From an uncultured Mailhella sp. (GTDB lineage: Bacteria > Desulfobacterota > Desulfovibrionia > Desulfovibrionales > Desulfovibrionaceae): 36,332 nt of DNA. Location: positions 1-36,332 of the forward strand of contig NZ_CALUWY010000026.1 in NCBI RefSeq assembly GCF_944324615.1, written 5' to 3'. The notes below the pieces were generated by a model. It was not told where the DNA came from. It made no database searches and saw only the letters and a program-made list of their open reading frames with translations. This document shows positions 8,623 through 16,863 of the stretch, piece by piece; the stretch's first letter is position 1; every line of letters starts with the position of its first letter. The position numbers and the translations under genes are program-made.

Positions 8623-9705
8623 ATGCTGGTTCTGGGTATAGAAAGTTCTTGTGACGAAACCGCCCTCGCTCTGGTGGACGACTCCGGCGTCCGCGCTTCC
8701 GTAATTTCCAGCCAGGCCGACATTCACGCCCTTTTCGGCGGCGTGGTGCCGGAACTTGCCTCAAGGGAGCACGCCCGTCTCATCGGGCCTCTTCTCGACA
8801 GCCTCCTTGAAAAGGCAGGTCTCGGCCCCGATCCGTGGGCCGGGGTGGACTACATCGCGGTCACGCGCGGGCCCGGGCTCATGGGGAGCCTGCTCGTGGG
8901 CGTGGCCTTTGCCAAGGGCCTTGCCCTGGCGCACGACATACCGCTCATCGGCATCGATCACCTTCAGGGGCACCTTCTTGCGGCGGAGCTGGAAAACGAG
9001 ATTCTCTGGCCCGCCCTCGGCGTGCTCATTTCCGGCGGGCACACGCATCTTTACCGCATGGACGGCCCCGTGGACATGACGGTTCTCGGCAAGACCATGG
9101 ACGATGCGGCAGGAGAAGCCTGCGACAAGTTCGCCAAGGCCGCGGGCCTGCCCTACCCCGGCGGCGCCCTGCTCGACGCGCTGGGCAGGCGCGGCACGGC
9201 CGATCCGCACCTTTTCCCCCGGCCCTACACCCACAACGACAACCTCGACTTCAGCTTCAGCGGGCTCAAGACCGCGGGCGCGCTCTGGCTTTCCCAGCAC
9301 CCTGAGGCCCGCTTCCCCGCAGGCGACAGCCCGGCAAAGGAAAGGCTGGATCAGGCCTCGCAGGAGCTCTGCGACGCGGCGGCCTCCTACCTGCTGGCCA
9401 TAGCCGAAACGCTCACCATCAAGGCAGAGCGCGCCATGGAACATTTTTCCCCCAAAAGCATCGTGGTCGCCGGGGGCGTGGCCGCCAACAGCGTGGTGCG
9501 GGAAAAGTTCGCCGCTCTTGCGCAGAAGCGCGGCATTCCCCTGTTCATTCCGCGCCTTTCCCTCTGCGGCGACAATGCCGTCATGATCGCCAAAGCGGGC
9601 TGGCACATGGCCCGGGCCGGGCGCGTGCACGATCTTTCCCTTTCGGCCATTCCCCGCGGGCAGGTCATTCCCCAGGACTGGAAAACTCTCCGGGCCCTGC
9701 CTTGA
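8623..9705 (+). CDS. tsaD: tRNA N6-threonylcarbamoyladenosine synthase subunit TsaD
   Basis: 360 residues. It transfers the threonylcarbamoyl group to A37 of ANN-decoding tRNAs with TsaB/TsaE. The ASKHA-fold N-terminus LGIESSCDETA is diagnostic. The metal-binding pair H113/H117 (DHLQGHLLA) and the nucleotide-binding ISGGHTHLY and VVAGGVAANS segments are present. Length matches the family. The Shine-Dalgarno is weak (CAGG about 8 nt before ATG). The stop codon overlaps the -35 box of the trxA promoter. Confidence 0.96.
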   Translation: MLVLGIESSCDETALALVDDSGVRASVISSQADIHALFGGVVPELASREHARLIGPLLDSLLEKAGLGPDPWAGVDYIAVTRGPGLMGSLLVGVAFAKGLALAHDIPLIGIDHLQGHLLAAELENEILWPALGVLISGGHTHLYRMDGPVDMTVLGKTMDDAAGEACDKFAKAAGLPYPGGALLDALGRRGTADPHLFPRPYTHNDNLDFSFSGLKTAGALWLSQHPEARFPAGDSPAKERLDQASQELCDAAASYLLAIAETLTIKAERAMEHFSPKSIVVAGGVAANSVVREKFAALAQKRGIPLFIPRLSLCGDNAVMIAKAGWHMARAGRVHDLSLSAIPRGQVIPQDWKTLRALP

Positions 9706-9730
9706 CAGCAGGATACCCTGCCCCTACAAT
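9702..9730 (+). promoter_or_regulatory. Strong sigma70 promoter of trxA-trxB-bamD
   Basis: A perfect TTGACA (9702-9707), a 17-nt spacer and TACAAT (9725-9730; 5 of 6). The -35 overlaps the tsaD stop codon. The spacer contains the inverted repeat GCAGG-ATAC-CCTGC (9708-9721), a possible operator. Confidence 0.8.
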
Positions 9731-9820
9731 CATTCCGCATCATTTTTTTTCGTGATAAGACAAGGGAACGCCGGGAAAGGTCCCCGCGCCCTGTAAGCCA
9801 TTTTCATGAAGGAGATCATC

Positions 9821-10138
9821 ATGTCCACCGCAGTTACTGATGCCACTTTTGAAAGCGTCGTCATCAAGTCCTCCATTCCCGTTCTCGTCGACTTCTGGGC
9901 CCCCTGGTGCGGCCCCTGCCGCGGCATCGGCCCCATCGTGGAGGAACTGGCCGCCGAATACGAAGGCAAGGCCCTCGTGTGCAAGGTCAATGTGGACGAA
10001 AACACCAGAATTCCCAGCCTGTTCGGCATTCGCGCCATCCCCACCCTCATCGTCTTCAAGGACGGTGAAGTGGTCGATCAGGTCACGGGCGCCGTGGCCA
10101 AGTCCCACCTCGTATCCATGCTTGAAAAGGCTTTCTGA
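9821..10138 (+). CDS. trxA: Thioredoxin
   Basis: 105 residues, standard thioredoxin length. The active site FWAPWCGPC (C30, C33) and the cis-proline loop AIPTLIVF are intact. It is a cytoplasmic dithiol reductant for ribonucleotide reductase, peroxiredoxins and others. An earlier in-frame ATG at 9806 lies inside the Shine-Dalgarno itself (ATGAAGGAG), whereas AAGGAG is ideally placed (6 nt) for the ATG at 9821, so the shorter start is chosen. The stop TGA shares a base with the ATG of trxB, giving a coupled reductase/thioredoxin pair. Confidence 0.96.
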   Translation: MSTAVTDATFESVVIKSSIPVLVDFWAPWCGPCRGIGPIVEELAAEYEGKALVCKVNVDENTRIPSLFGIRAIPTLIVFKDGEVVDQVTGAVAKSHLVSMLEKAF

Positions 10139-11067
10139 TGCTGTACGATGCCGCTGTCATCGGCGCAGGGCCGGCCGGGATCACCGCGGCCCTGTATCTG
10201 ATCCGTTCCGGTCTCAGCGTGGCCCTGGTGGAGACTTCCGCCACGGGCGGACAGATACTGAGCACGGCTGAAATCGAAAACTATCCCGGATTCCCCAAGG
10301 GTATCAAGGGCTGGGAACTGGCCGACCTCTTCGACGCGCACCTTGCCGGCTATGCCGTGGAACGTGTGCGGGGCAAGGTTCTTTCCGTGGAAGCGCGGGA
10401 GGACAGAACCTTCCGCATCGCCCTTGCCGAAGGCGGAGAACTCGAAGCCAGAACCGTGGTGGCCTGCACCGGCGCGCATCACCGCACGCTGGGAGCTCCC
10501 GGCGAGGAAACCTTCCTCGGCCGCGGCGTGTCCTACTGCGCGGTGTGCGACGGCAACTTCTACCGCGGCCGCGACGTGGTCGTGGTGGGCGGCGGCAACT
10601 CCGCCCTGGAAGAGGCCCTGTACCTTTCCCGCATCGTGAACAAGGTCTACATCGTGCATCGCCGCGATGCGTTCCGCGGCGCCATGGTCTATCAGGACAA
10701 GGTGCGCGAAGCGGCCAACATCGAGCTTGTGACCGGCTGTGTGGTGGATGAGATCCGCGGCGGAAACGCCGGCATGGATTCCGTCGTCGTGCGCCGTGTG
10801 GACAGCGGCGAAACGCGCGTCATCACCGCCGAGGGCATCTTCATCTATGTGGGCATGGAGCCCATCAGCGGATATCTCCCCGCCGGAGTCGAACGCGACG
10901 CCGCAGGATTCATCAAGACGGATGCCGAAATGTGCACCAGCATTCCCGGCGTCTTCGCCGCCGGCGACATACGCTCCAAGCGCTGCCGCCAGGTGAGCAG
11001 TGCCGTGGGCGACGGTGCCACGGCGGCGACCGCGGCCTCGTCCTATCTGGAGCAATGGAATGCGTAA
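10138..11067 (+). CDS. trxB: Thioredoxin reductase
   Basis: 309 residues. A low-molecular-weight flavoprotein reducing thioredoxin with NAD(P)H. FAD motif GAGPAG (9-14), redox-active CAVCDG (C134, C137), dinucleotide-binding GGGNSALEEALYLS and the HRRxxxR motif (HRRDAFR) associated with NADPH preference, then the C-terminal FAD motif GVFAAGDI. Length and domain order are canonical. It overlaps trxA by 1 nt and bamD by 8 nt, so the three genes form a tightly coupled operon. Confidence 0.96.
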   Translation: MLYDAAVIGAGPAGITAALYLIRSGLSVALVETSATGGQILSTAEIENYPGFPKGIKGWELADLFDAHLAGYAVERVRGKVLSVEAREDRTFRIALAEGGELEARTVVACTGAHHRTLGAPGEETFLGRGVSYCAVCDGNFYRGRDVVVVGGGNSALEEALYLSRIVNKVYIVHRRDAFRGAMVYQDKVREAANIELVTGCVVDEIRGGNAGMDSVVVRRVDSGETRVITAEGIFIYVGMEPISGYLPAGVERDAAGFIKTDAEMCTSIPGVFAAGDIRSKRCRQVSSAVGDGATAATAASSYLEQWNA

Positions 11068-11785
11068 ACTGCTTGTCATGGGTGTGCTTGCCTGCACCCT
11101 CTTTCTGAGCGGATGCACCCTGGTGGATGAATATTTCCTGCCGCCGCCCGACGATACGGTGCAGGAAATCTTTGAAGCCGGCAACGATGCCATGCGGGAG
11201 AAGGATTACTCCCAGGCCATCGTCTACTACACCCGTATCAAGGATGAATTCCCCTTCAGCCCCTATGTCATAGAATCCGAACTGGCCCTCGCGGACGCGC
11301 ACTATCTGGCGGAGGACTATCTTCTGGCGGCGGAAGCCTACAAGGACTTTGAAACCCTGCATCCCCGTCACGAAGCCATCCCCTATGTGCTCTACCAGCT
11401 CGGCATGTCGCTGAAGAAATCCTATACGTCCATCGACCATTCCGCCACGGCGGTCAATGAGGCCCTGGAATACTTCACCAGGCTTCAGCAGGAATACCCC
11501 GATACGGAATACGGCAAGAACGCCGCCGACCGCATCGCCGAATGCCGGAAGACGCTGGCCCAGCGCGAGCTGTTCATCGCCAACGTGTTCTGGGGCATGG
11601 AAAACTATCAGGCCGCGTGGACGCGCTACCAGCATGTGGTACGCACCTACCCCGATGTGAAGGAAGAGGCGGAATACGCCAGGACCAAGGGCGAGGCGGC
11701 CTACCTGAAATACCGCCAGGAAGAAGCCCAGAGCATGCGGGAACATCAGCAGGGCAGCTGGAAGGACTGGTTCCGCTGGCTGTAG
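11060..11785 (+). CDS. bamD: Outer-membrane assembly lipoprotein BamD
   Basis: 241 residues from the ATG at 11060, which overlaps the trxB stop (ATGCGTAA). The lipoprotein signal ends LSGC (Cys19). TPR-type repeats follow (DAMREKDYSQAIVYYTRI, EDYLLAAEAYKDF, WGMENYQAAWTRYQHV), as in BamD/ComL/YfiO, with family features such as the FPFSPY segment and conserved spacing. BamD is the essential lipoprotein of the BAM complex that inserts beta-barrel proteins into the outer membrane. A longer in-frame opening from 11000 lacks a signal sequence and is rejected. A strong terminator follows. Confidence 0.92.
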   Translation: MRKLLVMGVLACTLFLSGCTLVDEYFLPPPDDTVQEIFEAGNDAMREKDYSQAIVYYTRIKDEFPFSPYVIESELALADAHYLAEDYLLAAEAYKDFETLHPRHEAIPYVLYQLGMSLKKSYTSIDHSATAVNEALEYFTRLQQEYPDTEYGKNAADRIAECRKTLAQRELFIANVFWGMENYQAAWTRYQHVVRTYPDVKEEAEYARTKGEAAYLKYRQEEAQSMREHQQGSWKDWFRWL

Positions 11786-11805
11786 AAACCATACGCCATG
11801 TAAAA

Positions 11806-11839
11806 AAGAGCGCCGACGTCATGCCGGCGCTCTTTTTTT
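11806..11839 (+). terminator. Intrinsic terminator after bamD
   Basis: AAGAGCGCCG (11806-11815) pairs with CGGCGCTCTT (11825-11834), running into seven more T. An A-tract on the left side (11802-11807) means it could also work on the other strand. Confidence 0.92.
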
Positions 11840-11916
11840 GCCCTTTCCGGCCGCCTGGAAGCGGAAAAACTCCCGGAATCCACCGCAACAGGGCAGGAAA
11901 AAGAGGAAAATTACCC

Positions 11917-11984
11917 TTTCCCGCACGGGAAAAGGCCTCTGCCTCTGGACATCACGGCCCTTTTGCCCCTAGTGTAGGAACACT
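11917..11984 (+). promoter_or_regulatory. Candidate operator/promoter region of the solute-binding protein gene
   Basis: Two dyads lie upstream of the gene at 12023: TTTCCCG-CA-CGGGAAA (11917-11932, perfect arms) and AGTGT-AGGA-ACACT (11971-11984). A weak sigma70-like pair TGGACA (11946-11951) - 18 nt - TAGTGT (11970-11975) puts the second dyad over the -10. No known regulator recognised. Confidence 0.35.
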
Positions 11985-12022
11985 TTCCCCCATGAAAGCG
12001 CAAACCAAGAGGAGGATCTCCC

Positions 12023-12802
12023 ATGCTCAAACAGTTCCTTACGGCCTCGGTCATTCTTGCCGCCGTCACCGGTCTCACCCTGAACGACGCCGAGGCAAGA
12101 AGCCTGAACGAAATCAAGGCCAGCGGCAAGCTGCTGGTCGGCACCACGGGCGACTACAAGCCCATGAGCTACCTGAACAAGGAAACCGGCAAGTACGAAG
12201 GTTTCGACGCGGAAATGGCCGCCTCCCTGGCCAAGAAGCTCGGCGTGGAACTTGTGTATGTGCCCACCACCTGGAAGACGCTTCAGGCCGATACCCTGGC
12301 CGACAAGTTCGACGTGGCCATGTGCGGCATCACCGTGACCGACGCCCGCAAGGAAGTGATGGCCATGTCCGATCCTTACCTCACCTTCGGCAAGACCATC
12401 CTCGTCACCAAGTCCAAGGCGGCGCAGTTCAAGTCGCTGGACGACGTGAACCAGCCTTCCGTGCGCGTGATGTACAACCCCGGCGGCACCAACGAAAAGT
12501 TCGCCAAGGAATCCACGCCCAAGGCCCAGCTCATCATGCATGAACAGAACGCCGAAATCCCCGGCCTCGTGGGTGAAGGCAAGGCCGACGTCATGATCAC
12601 CGAAACCATGGAAGCCGTGCGCTACGTCAAGGACAATCCCAAGGTGGCCGCTCCTCTGGTGGACAAGCCCTTCACGCAGAATCACTTCGGCGTGCTCATG
12701 AGCAAGGAATGCCCCAGCCTGCTCAAGGCCGTGAACGACTGGATGGCCGGCATCAAGGCCGACGGCACCATGGCCAGGTGGGAAAACCAGTACATCAAGT
12801 AA
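12023..12802 (+). CDS. Periplasmic solute-binding protein family 3, cyclohexadienyl-dehydratase (PheC)-like
   Basis: 259 residues with a Sec signal peptide (cleavage probably after about residue 25, NDAEA-R). The SBP_bac_3 core reads GKLLVGTTGDYKPMSY, YEGFDAEMAASLAKKLG and DVAMCGITVTDARKEV. Motifs NPGGTNEKF (152-160) and ITETMEA (E197) are, from memory, closer to PheC of Pseudomonas (NPGGTNEKFAR, TDAIEA) than to ordinary amino-acid binding proteins. PheC is a secreted prephenate/arogenate dehydratase that evolved from a binding protein. No ABC permease or ATPase lies nearby, which also fits an enzyme or a stand-alone receptor. GAGGAGG lies 7 nt before the ATG. Binding-protein function remains the default; substrate unknown. 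Confidence 0.8.
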   Translation: MLKQFLTASVILAAVTGLTLNDAEARSLNEIKASGKLLVGTTGDYKPMSYLNKETGKYEGFDAEMAASLAKKLGVELVYVPTTWKTLQADTLADKFDVAMCGITVTDARKEVMAMSDPYLTFGKTILVTKSKAAQFKSLDDVNQPSVRVMYNPGGTNEKFAKESTPKAQLIMHEQNAEIPGLVGEGKADVMITETMEAVRYVKDNPKVAAPLVDKPFTQNHFGVLMSKECPSLLKAVNDWMAGIKADGTMARWENQYIK

Positions 12803-12809
12803 GGTGAAC

Positions 12810-12883
12810 AAAGCGCCCCGGGCGCTTTGACGGCATGCATACCGCATCCGGGCGGGAGCGCAGGCTCCGCCCGGATATTTTTG
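12810..12883 (+). terminator. Tandem hairpins terminating the solute-binding protein gene
   Basis: First hairpin AAAGCGCC-CCG-GGCGCTTT (12810-12828) lacks a U-tract. The second, ATCCGGGCGGGAGC / GCTCCGCCCGGAT (12846-12876) with one bulged G, is followed by ATTTTTG and should be the actual terminator. Confidence 0.75.
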
Positions 12884-13032
12884 TTCCCGCGGTGGAACAC
12901 AAGACCGCTCTTTGCCCCTTCCGCCCCTTTTGCGGGGCTTCCGGCATGCTCCGGGAAAGGTAGCCCTGCCGGGCACAGAACAAAGGCAGGCCTGCACAGC
13001 AGAAATATCTGCCGGGGCAGGCCTTCTGCCTG

Positions 13033-13057
13033 CCAAAAAGGCACGCCGCGGCCTTTT
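13033..13057 (-). terminator. Probable terminator of the histidine kinase gene
   Basis: On the minus strand AAAAGGC, an 8-nt loop and GCCTTTTT form a short stem ending in T residues, 20 nt after the kinase stop. A further GGCAGGC-AGAAG-GCCTGCC hairpin lies just beyond (about 13016-13034). Confidence 0.5.
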
Positions 13058-13076
13058 GCAGCAGGGTATGGAGGCG

Positions 13077-15026
13077 CTATTCGTCCTCCTCCGCCGCAGG
13101 GAAGGAAAGGGACATGGTGGAGCCTTCTCCGGGTGCGGAATGGGCCTCGATATGCCCTTCATGCAGTTCCACGATGTGCCGGGAAATGTACAGGCCCAGC
13201 CCGAAGCCCCGGCTCCCCTTGGTGGAGAAGAAAGGCTCGAAGATCTTTTTCCTGTTCTCCTCGGCTATGCCGCTGCCGCAGTCGGAAATATCCAGCATGA
13301 CGCGCCCGCCCTCGCAGCGGCCTTCCAGCACCAGGGCGCGGAATCCTCCCTCCGTTTCCATGCTGTCGAGTGCATTGATCATGAGGTTCAGCACCAGCTG
13401 TTCCAGCAGGGTACGGTTGCCGCGCATGGGCAGATGTTCCGGCAGAAGGCTCTCGTCCACCCTGACCGTACGCAGGCGCGGCCGCAGGAAAAAGAGCGCG
13501 TCGCGGGCGATGAGGGCCAGATTCTGGGTTTCGTACTGCACCGAGTCGGGCAGAGCGATGTGCATGAGCCGCCTTGTGGTGTTCACGGCCCGCTCACCGT
13601 TGCGGTGTATGGCCTTGAGAAGCGGGCGCAGAGGGCTGTCTTCGGGGCAGTCCTCCAGGGCAAGTTCCGCATTGGCCATGACGATGCCTATGGGATTGTT
13701 GATCTCATGGGCCACGCCTGCGGCCATTTTGCCGAGTACGGCCAGCCGCTCCATTTCCATGACCTGCCTGTCCAGCCTGCGCCGCTCGGTCATGTCGCGC
13801 CCTATGAGGCATATGGCGTAGGGCGAGGCCTCCATGTCGGCCATGAACAGGTTGACCTCCAGCACCAGTTCCTGTTCCGTACCCGGGGCCAGGGTGATTT
13901 CCCGGCGAAGCGCGCCCTTCTGCGGAATAAGCTCCACAAAGCGTTCCAGGCAGCCGTTGGTTTCCTCGCACAGGGCCTCCATGAGCACGGAGCTGTGCCC
14001 GCTCTCCTCAATATGCAGCACGCCCCTTGCCGCCCGGTTGGAAAGCCTGATCTGCCCGTCTGCATCCAGCAGAAGGATGATGTCCGGCGATTCCTCGATG
14101 AGGTCGCGGTATTTTCTTTCCGAACGAATAAGTCTGCGCGACACCTTGCGCACCTGACGCTTGAGCGCATAGATCCAGGTGACGGAGGCAATGAAGATGC
14201 AGCACAGAAAAACCACCGTGAAAAGGATATAATACTGGTACTGCTCCCAGAGCGTGGGCACATACAGGGCGCGGCCCAGCCATTTCGTGCGCAGGTTCTC
14301 CACCTCGCCGCTCTCCTCAAGGTGCACCAGAGCGCTCGTCATGCGTTCCAGCAGACCGGACTGCCTGCCCACCATCATGACCATGGGAATACGCTCCAGA
14401 GAGCCGCCCATGACCCTGATGTTCTTGTACTTCTTGCTCTGCACGATATGGAAGGCCATTTCCACGGAACTGGCGATGTACGCTTCCGCCTCACCGGCCA
14501 CCAGACGGTTCAGCGCGTTGGTGATGGAATCGGCCTGCACCACGGTGCAGCCCATGTCCAGCATCTTGGGAATATAGGTGTCCCCGCGCTGAAGAATGAC
14601 CCTGCGCCCGGCCATGTCCTGTTCCATGGCGAACTGATGTTCCTGCCCCACCACCAGAATGGCCCGGTTCAGGGCAAGCGGCGTGACCAGCACGTCGGAA
14701 AAATCGTTCTTCAGATTCACGGGCAGAAGCCCCACCACGGCGTCGATTTCGCCGCGCTGAAGCTTCTGTTCCAGCTTGCGGGCATTGCTCTGCACAAAGA
14801 CGATGTCCATGTTGAGTTCCCCGGCCATTTTCACGCTGAGATCCACGGCAAGGCCGAGAAGCCCGTCACGGCTCTCGTTCAGAAAGGAAAGGGGGGCGGA
14901 ATTGGGCGGCACGCCGATGACAAGCCTTCTTTCCCGCTCCGCGGCACAGGCCTCCCCCTCCGCCGACGGCGAAAAGGGACAAAGCTGCACGGACGCCATG
15001 ACGGCAAAAAGAACAAGAATTCGCAT
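13077..15026 (-). CDS. Membrane sensor histidine kinase with periplasmic solute-binding domain
   Basis: 649 residues. The order is: signal peptide (1 to about 27), periplasmic SBP_bac_3 domain (about 34-252; RLVIGVPPNSAPLSFLNE, GEIDAVVGLLPVN), membrane helix (about 266-287), PAS domain (about 303-415; YRDLIEESPDIILLLDADG), HisKA with AGVAHEINNP (phospho-acceptor H440), and HATPase_c (N-box NLMINALDSM, DCGSGIAEENRKKIFEPFF, GFGLGLYISRHIVE). It should autophosphorylate on binding a periplasmic ligand. The likely partner is the NtrC-type regulator at 19531-20922. GGAAGGGAG lies 6 nt before the ATG at 15026; an ATG at 15056 with GGAGG upstream would add 10 residues and is also possible. It is divergent from the first sulfotransferase operon. 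Confidence 0.9.
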   Translation of the reverse strand: MRILVLFAVMASVQLCPFSPSAEGEACAAERERRLVIGVPPNSAPLSFLNESRDGLLGLAVDLSVKMAGELNMDIVFVQSNARKLEQKLQRGEIDAVVGLLPVNLKNDFSDVLVTPLALNRAILVVGQEHQFAMEQDMAGRRVILQRGDTYIPKMLDMGCTVVQADSITNALNRLVAGEAEAYIASSVEMAFHIVQSKKYKNIRVMGGSLERIPMVMMVGRQSGLLERMTSALVHLEESGEVENLRTKWLGRALYVPTLWEQYQYYILFTVVFLCCIFIASVTWIYALKRQVRKVSRRLIRSERKYRDLIEESPDIILLLDADGQIRLSNRAARGVLHIEESGHSSVLMEALCEETNGCLERFVELIPQKGALRREITLAPGTEQELVLEVNLFMADMEASPYAICLIGRDMTERRRLDRQVMEMERLAVLGKMAAGVAHEINNPIGIVMANAELALEDCPEDSPLRPLLKAIHRNGERAVNTTRRLMHIALPDSVQYETQNLALIARDALFFLRPRLRTVRVDESLLPEHLPMRGNRTLLEQLVLNLMINALDSMETEGGFRALVLEGRCEGGRVMLDISDCGSGIAEENRKKIFEPFFSTKGSRGFGLGLYISRHIVELHEGHIEAHSAPGEGSTMSLSFPAAEEDE

Positions 15027-15082
15027 GAAAGACTCCCTTCCAGCATAAGACACCATGCGTCTTTCCTCCGCAAGGAAAAAAA

Positions 15083-15102
15083 ACGTACGGATTTTCGCAC
15101 AG
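15083..15102. promoter_or_regulatory. Upstream activator site A (20-bp imperfect palindrome)
   Basis: ACGTACGG-ATTT-TCGCACAG. It matches sites B (17685) and C (21028) in the pattern NYGTRCGG-N4-NYGYACAG. Its centre is about 94 bp upstream of the -24 GG of promoter P1 and lies in the kinase upstream region. A further repeat CGCACA-N13-TGTGCG overlaps it (15096-15120). Confidence 0.72.
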
Positions 15103-15184
15103 CACCGCCTTCCGTGTGCGGCAATCCCCACGAACGGCAGAAAGCGTGTGCACAATCTTATTGATATTACAATAAAAAGAACTA

Positions 15185-15200
15185 TGGCACGCTCTTTGCT
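15185..15200 (+). promoter_or_regulatory. Sigma54 promoter P1
   Basis: TGGCACG-CTCT-TTGCT, a near-perfect -24/-12 element with the diagnostic GG-N10-GC spacing. The transcript would start near 15211, about 36 nt before the first arylsulfotransferase-family gene. An AT-rich stretch with CAATCTTATTGATA (about 15151-15166) between activator site and promoter resembles an IHF bend site, loosely. Confidence 0.88.
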
Positions 15201-15246
15201 AGGTGCATAGGGAATCACACCCGTTTTCAACCTCAAAGGAAGTCAC

Positions 15247-16713
15247 ATGAATCGTCGTCAATTCCTCATGGGTCTGTCCGCGGCCGCCGCGGCCACTGCG
15301 GCGCCTTCTCTGGGCTGGGCGTTTCCTTCCGTGTTCCCTCACGGCACCACCATCTACAAACCGGAAAAATGCTGGAACGGCTATACCGTGTTCGGTGTGG
15401 AAACGGCCGGACAGGGCTGCGTGCTCATCGACATGAACGGCAACGTCGTGCATGAATGGAAAAACGTGAGCGAACTTGAGCATCCCACGAAGCTGCTCAA
15501 GGGCGGCTACGTCATGGGTGCCACAAGGCAGAAACCGGAAATGGTAGGCCGCACCTACGGTGATCCCATGTCCGCCGACCTTTCCATCTGCGACTGGAAC
15601 GGCAAGATCGTGCGCAACATCCCCCTGGCGGGCATGCACCACGACTTTCAGGTGGAAGGCAACCCCACCGGCTACCACAGCCCGGACATGCCCGTGGAAT
15701 ACAAGCCGGAAGGCAAGATCATCGTGCTCTCCCACCTGTTCACCGAAAACCCGGCCATCACGAACAAGAAGCCCCTGGATGACGACTACATCTTCGAGGT
15801 GGACAAGGACAACAACATTCTCTGGGACTGGAAGGCCTGCGAGCATTTCGACGAACTGAAGCTCCCCGACGACCTCAAGAAGTCCATGCACAAGTTCCCC
15901 ACCTGGCAGATGACCCGCACCCCGGGTGTGAGAGCCGCGGACTGGATGCACATGAACGCCGCCTCTCCCCTCGGCCCCAACCACTGGTATGACGAAGATC
16001 CGGTGAAATATGCGGTCTTCCATCCCGACAACATCATCTGCTCCTGCCGCCAGCTCAACACCTGCTTCATCATCGACAAGGCCACCAAGAAGATCGTGTG
16101 GCAGATAGGCCCCACCTTCTACCCCGACGACAAGTGGATATTCGGCGGCAGGGAATACAAGCGCGCGCTGTACAAGCTCGGCCAGATCGTGGGTCAGCAC
16201 CACTGCCACATGATTCCCAAGGGCCTGCCCGGCGCGGGCAACATCCTTGTGTACGACAACGGCGGCTTTGCCGGTTACGGCGACAGGAACCCCACCTCCC
16301 CCATGGGCTGGAGCAACGCAAGACGCGATTATTCCCGTGTCATCGAGTTCGATCCGGTCACCCTCAAGAAGGTGTGGGAACACTCCGCCGCCACCATGGG
16401 CCTGCGCGAAACCTACAAGTTCTACAGCGACTATGTGAGCTCCGCCCAGCGCCTGCCCAACGGCAACACCCTCATCACCAACGGCGCCGTGGGCCAGTTC
16501 CAGGAAGTCACGCCCGACCATGAAATCGTGTGGGAATACATAAGCCCCTGGTACAACCCCAACGGCAAGTTCAATCTGGTGTACCGCGCCTACCGCGTGC
16601 CCTACGACTATGTGCCCCAGCTCAAGAAGCCGCAGGAATTCGCCGTCAACCCGCCGGAAAACACCACCTTCAAGATTGCTGCCGAAAAAACGCCCTATCA
16701 GCCCGGCAAGTAA
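15247..16713 (+). CDS. Arylsulfotransferase-family protein, Tat-exported (paralogue 1)
   Basis: 488 residues. Twin-arginine signal NRRQFLMG followed by an Ala-rich hydrophobic stretch and cleavage near GWA-F. The mature part is built of beta-propeller-like blades, each with the pattern VxIDMNGNVVHEW or IDKATKKIVWQIG. Conserved positions typical of ASST proteins are ADWMHMN (H235), GQHHCHMIP (H318/H319/H321) and DYSRVIEFD (R364). ASST enzymes transfer sulfuryl groups between phenolic sulfates and phenols through a sulfo-histidine in the periplasm. Which His would carry sulfate here needs an alignment. AAAGGAAGT precedes the ATG. It is the first gene of an operon with two ComEA-like proteins, driven by sigma54 promoter P1. 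Sulfotransferase activity is a family-based call. Confidence 0.85.
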   Translation: MNRRQFLMGLSAAAAATAAPSLGWAFPSVFPHGTTIYKPEKCWNGYTVFGVETAGQGCVLIDMNGNVVHEWKNVSELEHPTKLLKGGYVMGATRQKPEMVGRTYGDPMSADLSICDWNGKIVRNIPLAGMHHDFQVEGNPTGYHSPDMPVEYKPEGKIIVLSHLFTENPAITNKKPLDDDYIFEVDKDNNILWDWKACEHFDELKLPDDLKKSMHKFPTWQMTRTPGVRAADWMHMNAASPLGPNHWYDEDPVKYAVFHPDNIICSCRQLNTCFIIDKATKKIVWQIGPTFYPDDKWIFGGREYKRALYKLGQIVGQHHCHMIPKGLPGAGNILVYDNGGFAGYGDRNPTSPMGWSNARRDYSRVIEFDPVTLKKVWEHSAATMGLRETYKFYSDYVSSAQRLPNGNTLITNGAVGQFQEVTPDHEIVWEYISPWYNPNGKFNLVYRAYRVPYDYVPQLKKPQEFAVNPPENTTFKIAAEKTPYQPGK

Positions 16714-16718
16714 AGCGG

Positions 16719-16750
16719 AAGGCTCCTGAAGAGCATTCTTCGGGAGCCTT
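16719..16750 (+). terminator. Intercistronic hairpin (no U-tract)
   Basis: AAGGCTCCTGAAGA and TCTTCGGGAGCCTT form a 14-bp stem (one G-T pair) with loop GCAT directly after the sulfotransferase-family stop. Without a T run it is more likely a 3'-end stabiliser or partial terminator that lowers expression of the two downstream genes. The following ~110 bp to 16863 show no promoter. Confidence 0.55.
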
Positions 16751-16863
16751 GCGCCCGCGCACGGCGGAAACAGCGCGGTTTCTCTCGCAATCGGCGCGGG
16801 CGTCCGCTCCCGCGCCTTCCGGACGGTTTTCTTGAAAAAGCAAGCCGCGCTTACGGAGCCACC

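Noticed and set aside
12912..15164. 750-codon plus-strand open frame opposite the histidine kinase
   Set aside because: The minus frame shows SBP, PAS, HisKA and HATPase motifs; the plus frame shows none and starts inside terminator hairpins.
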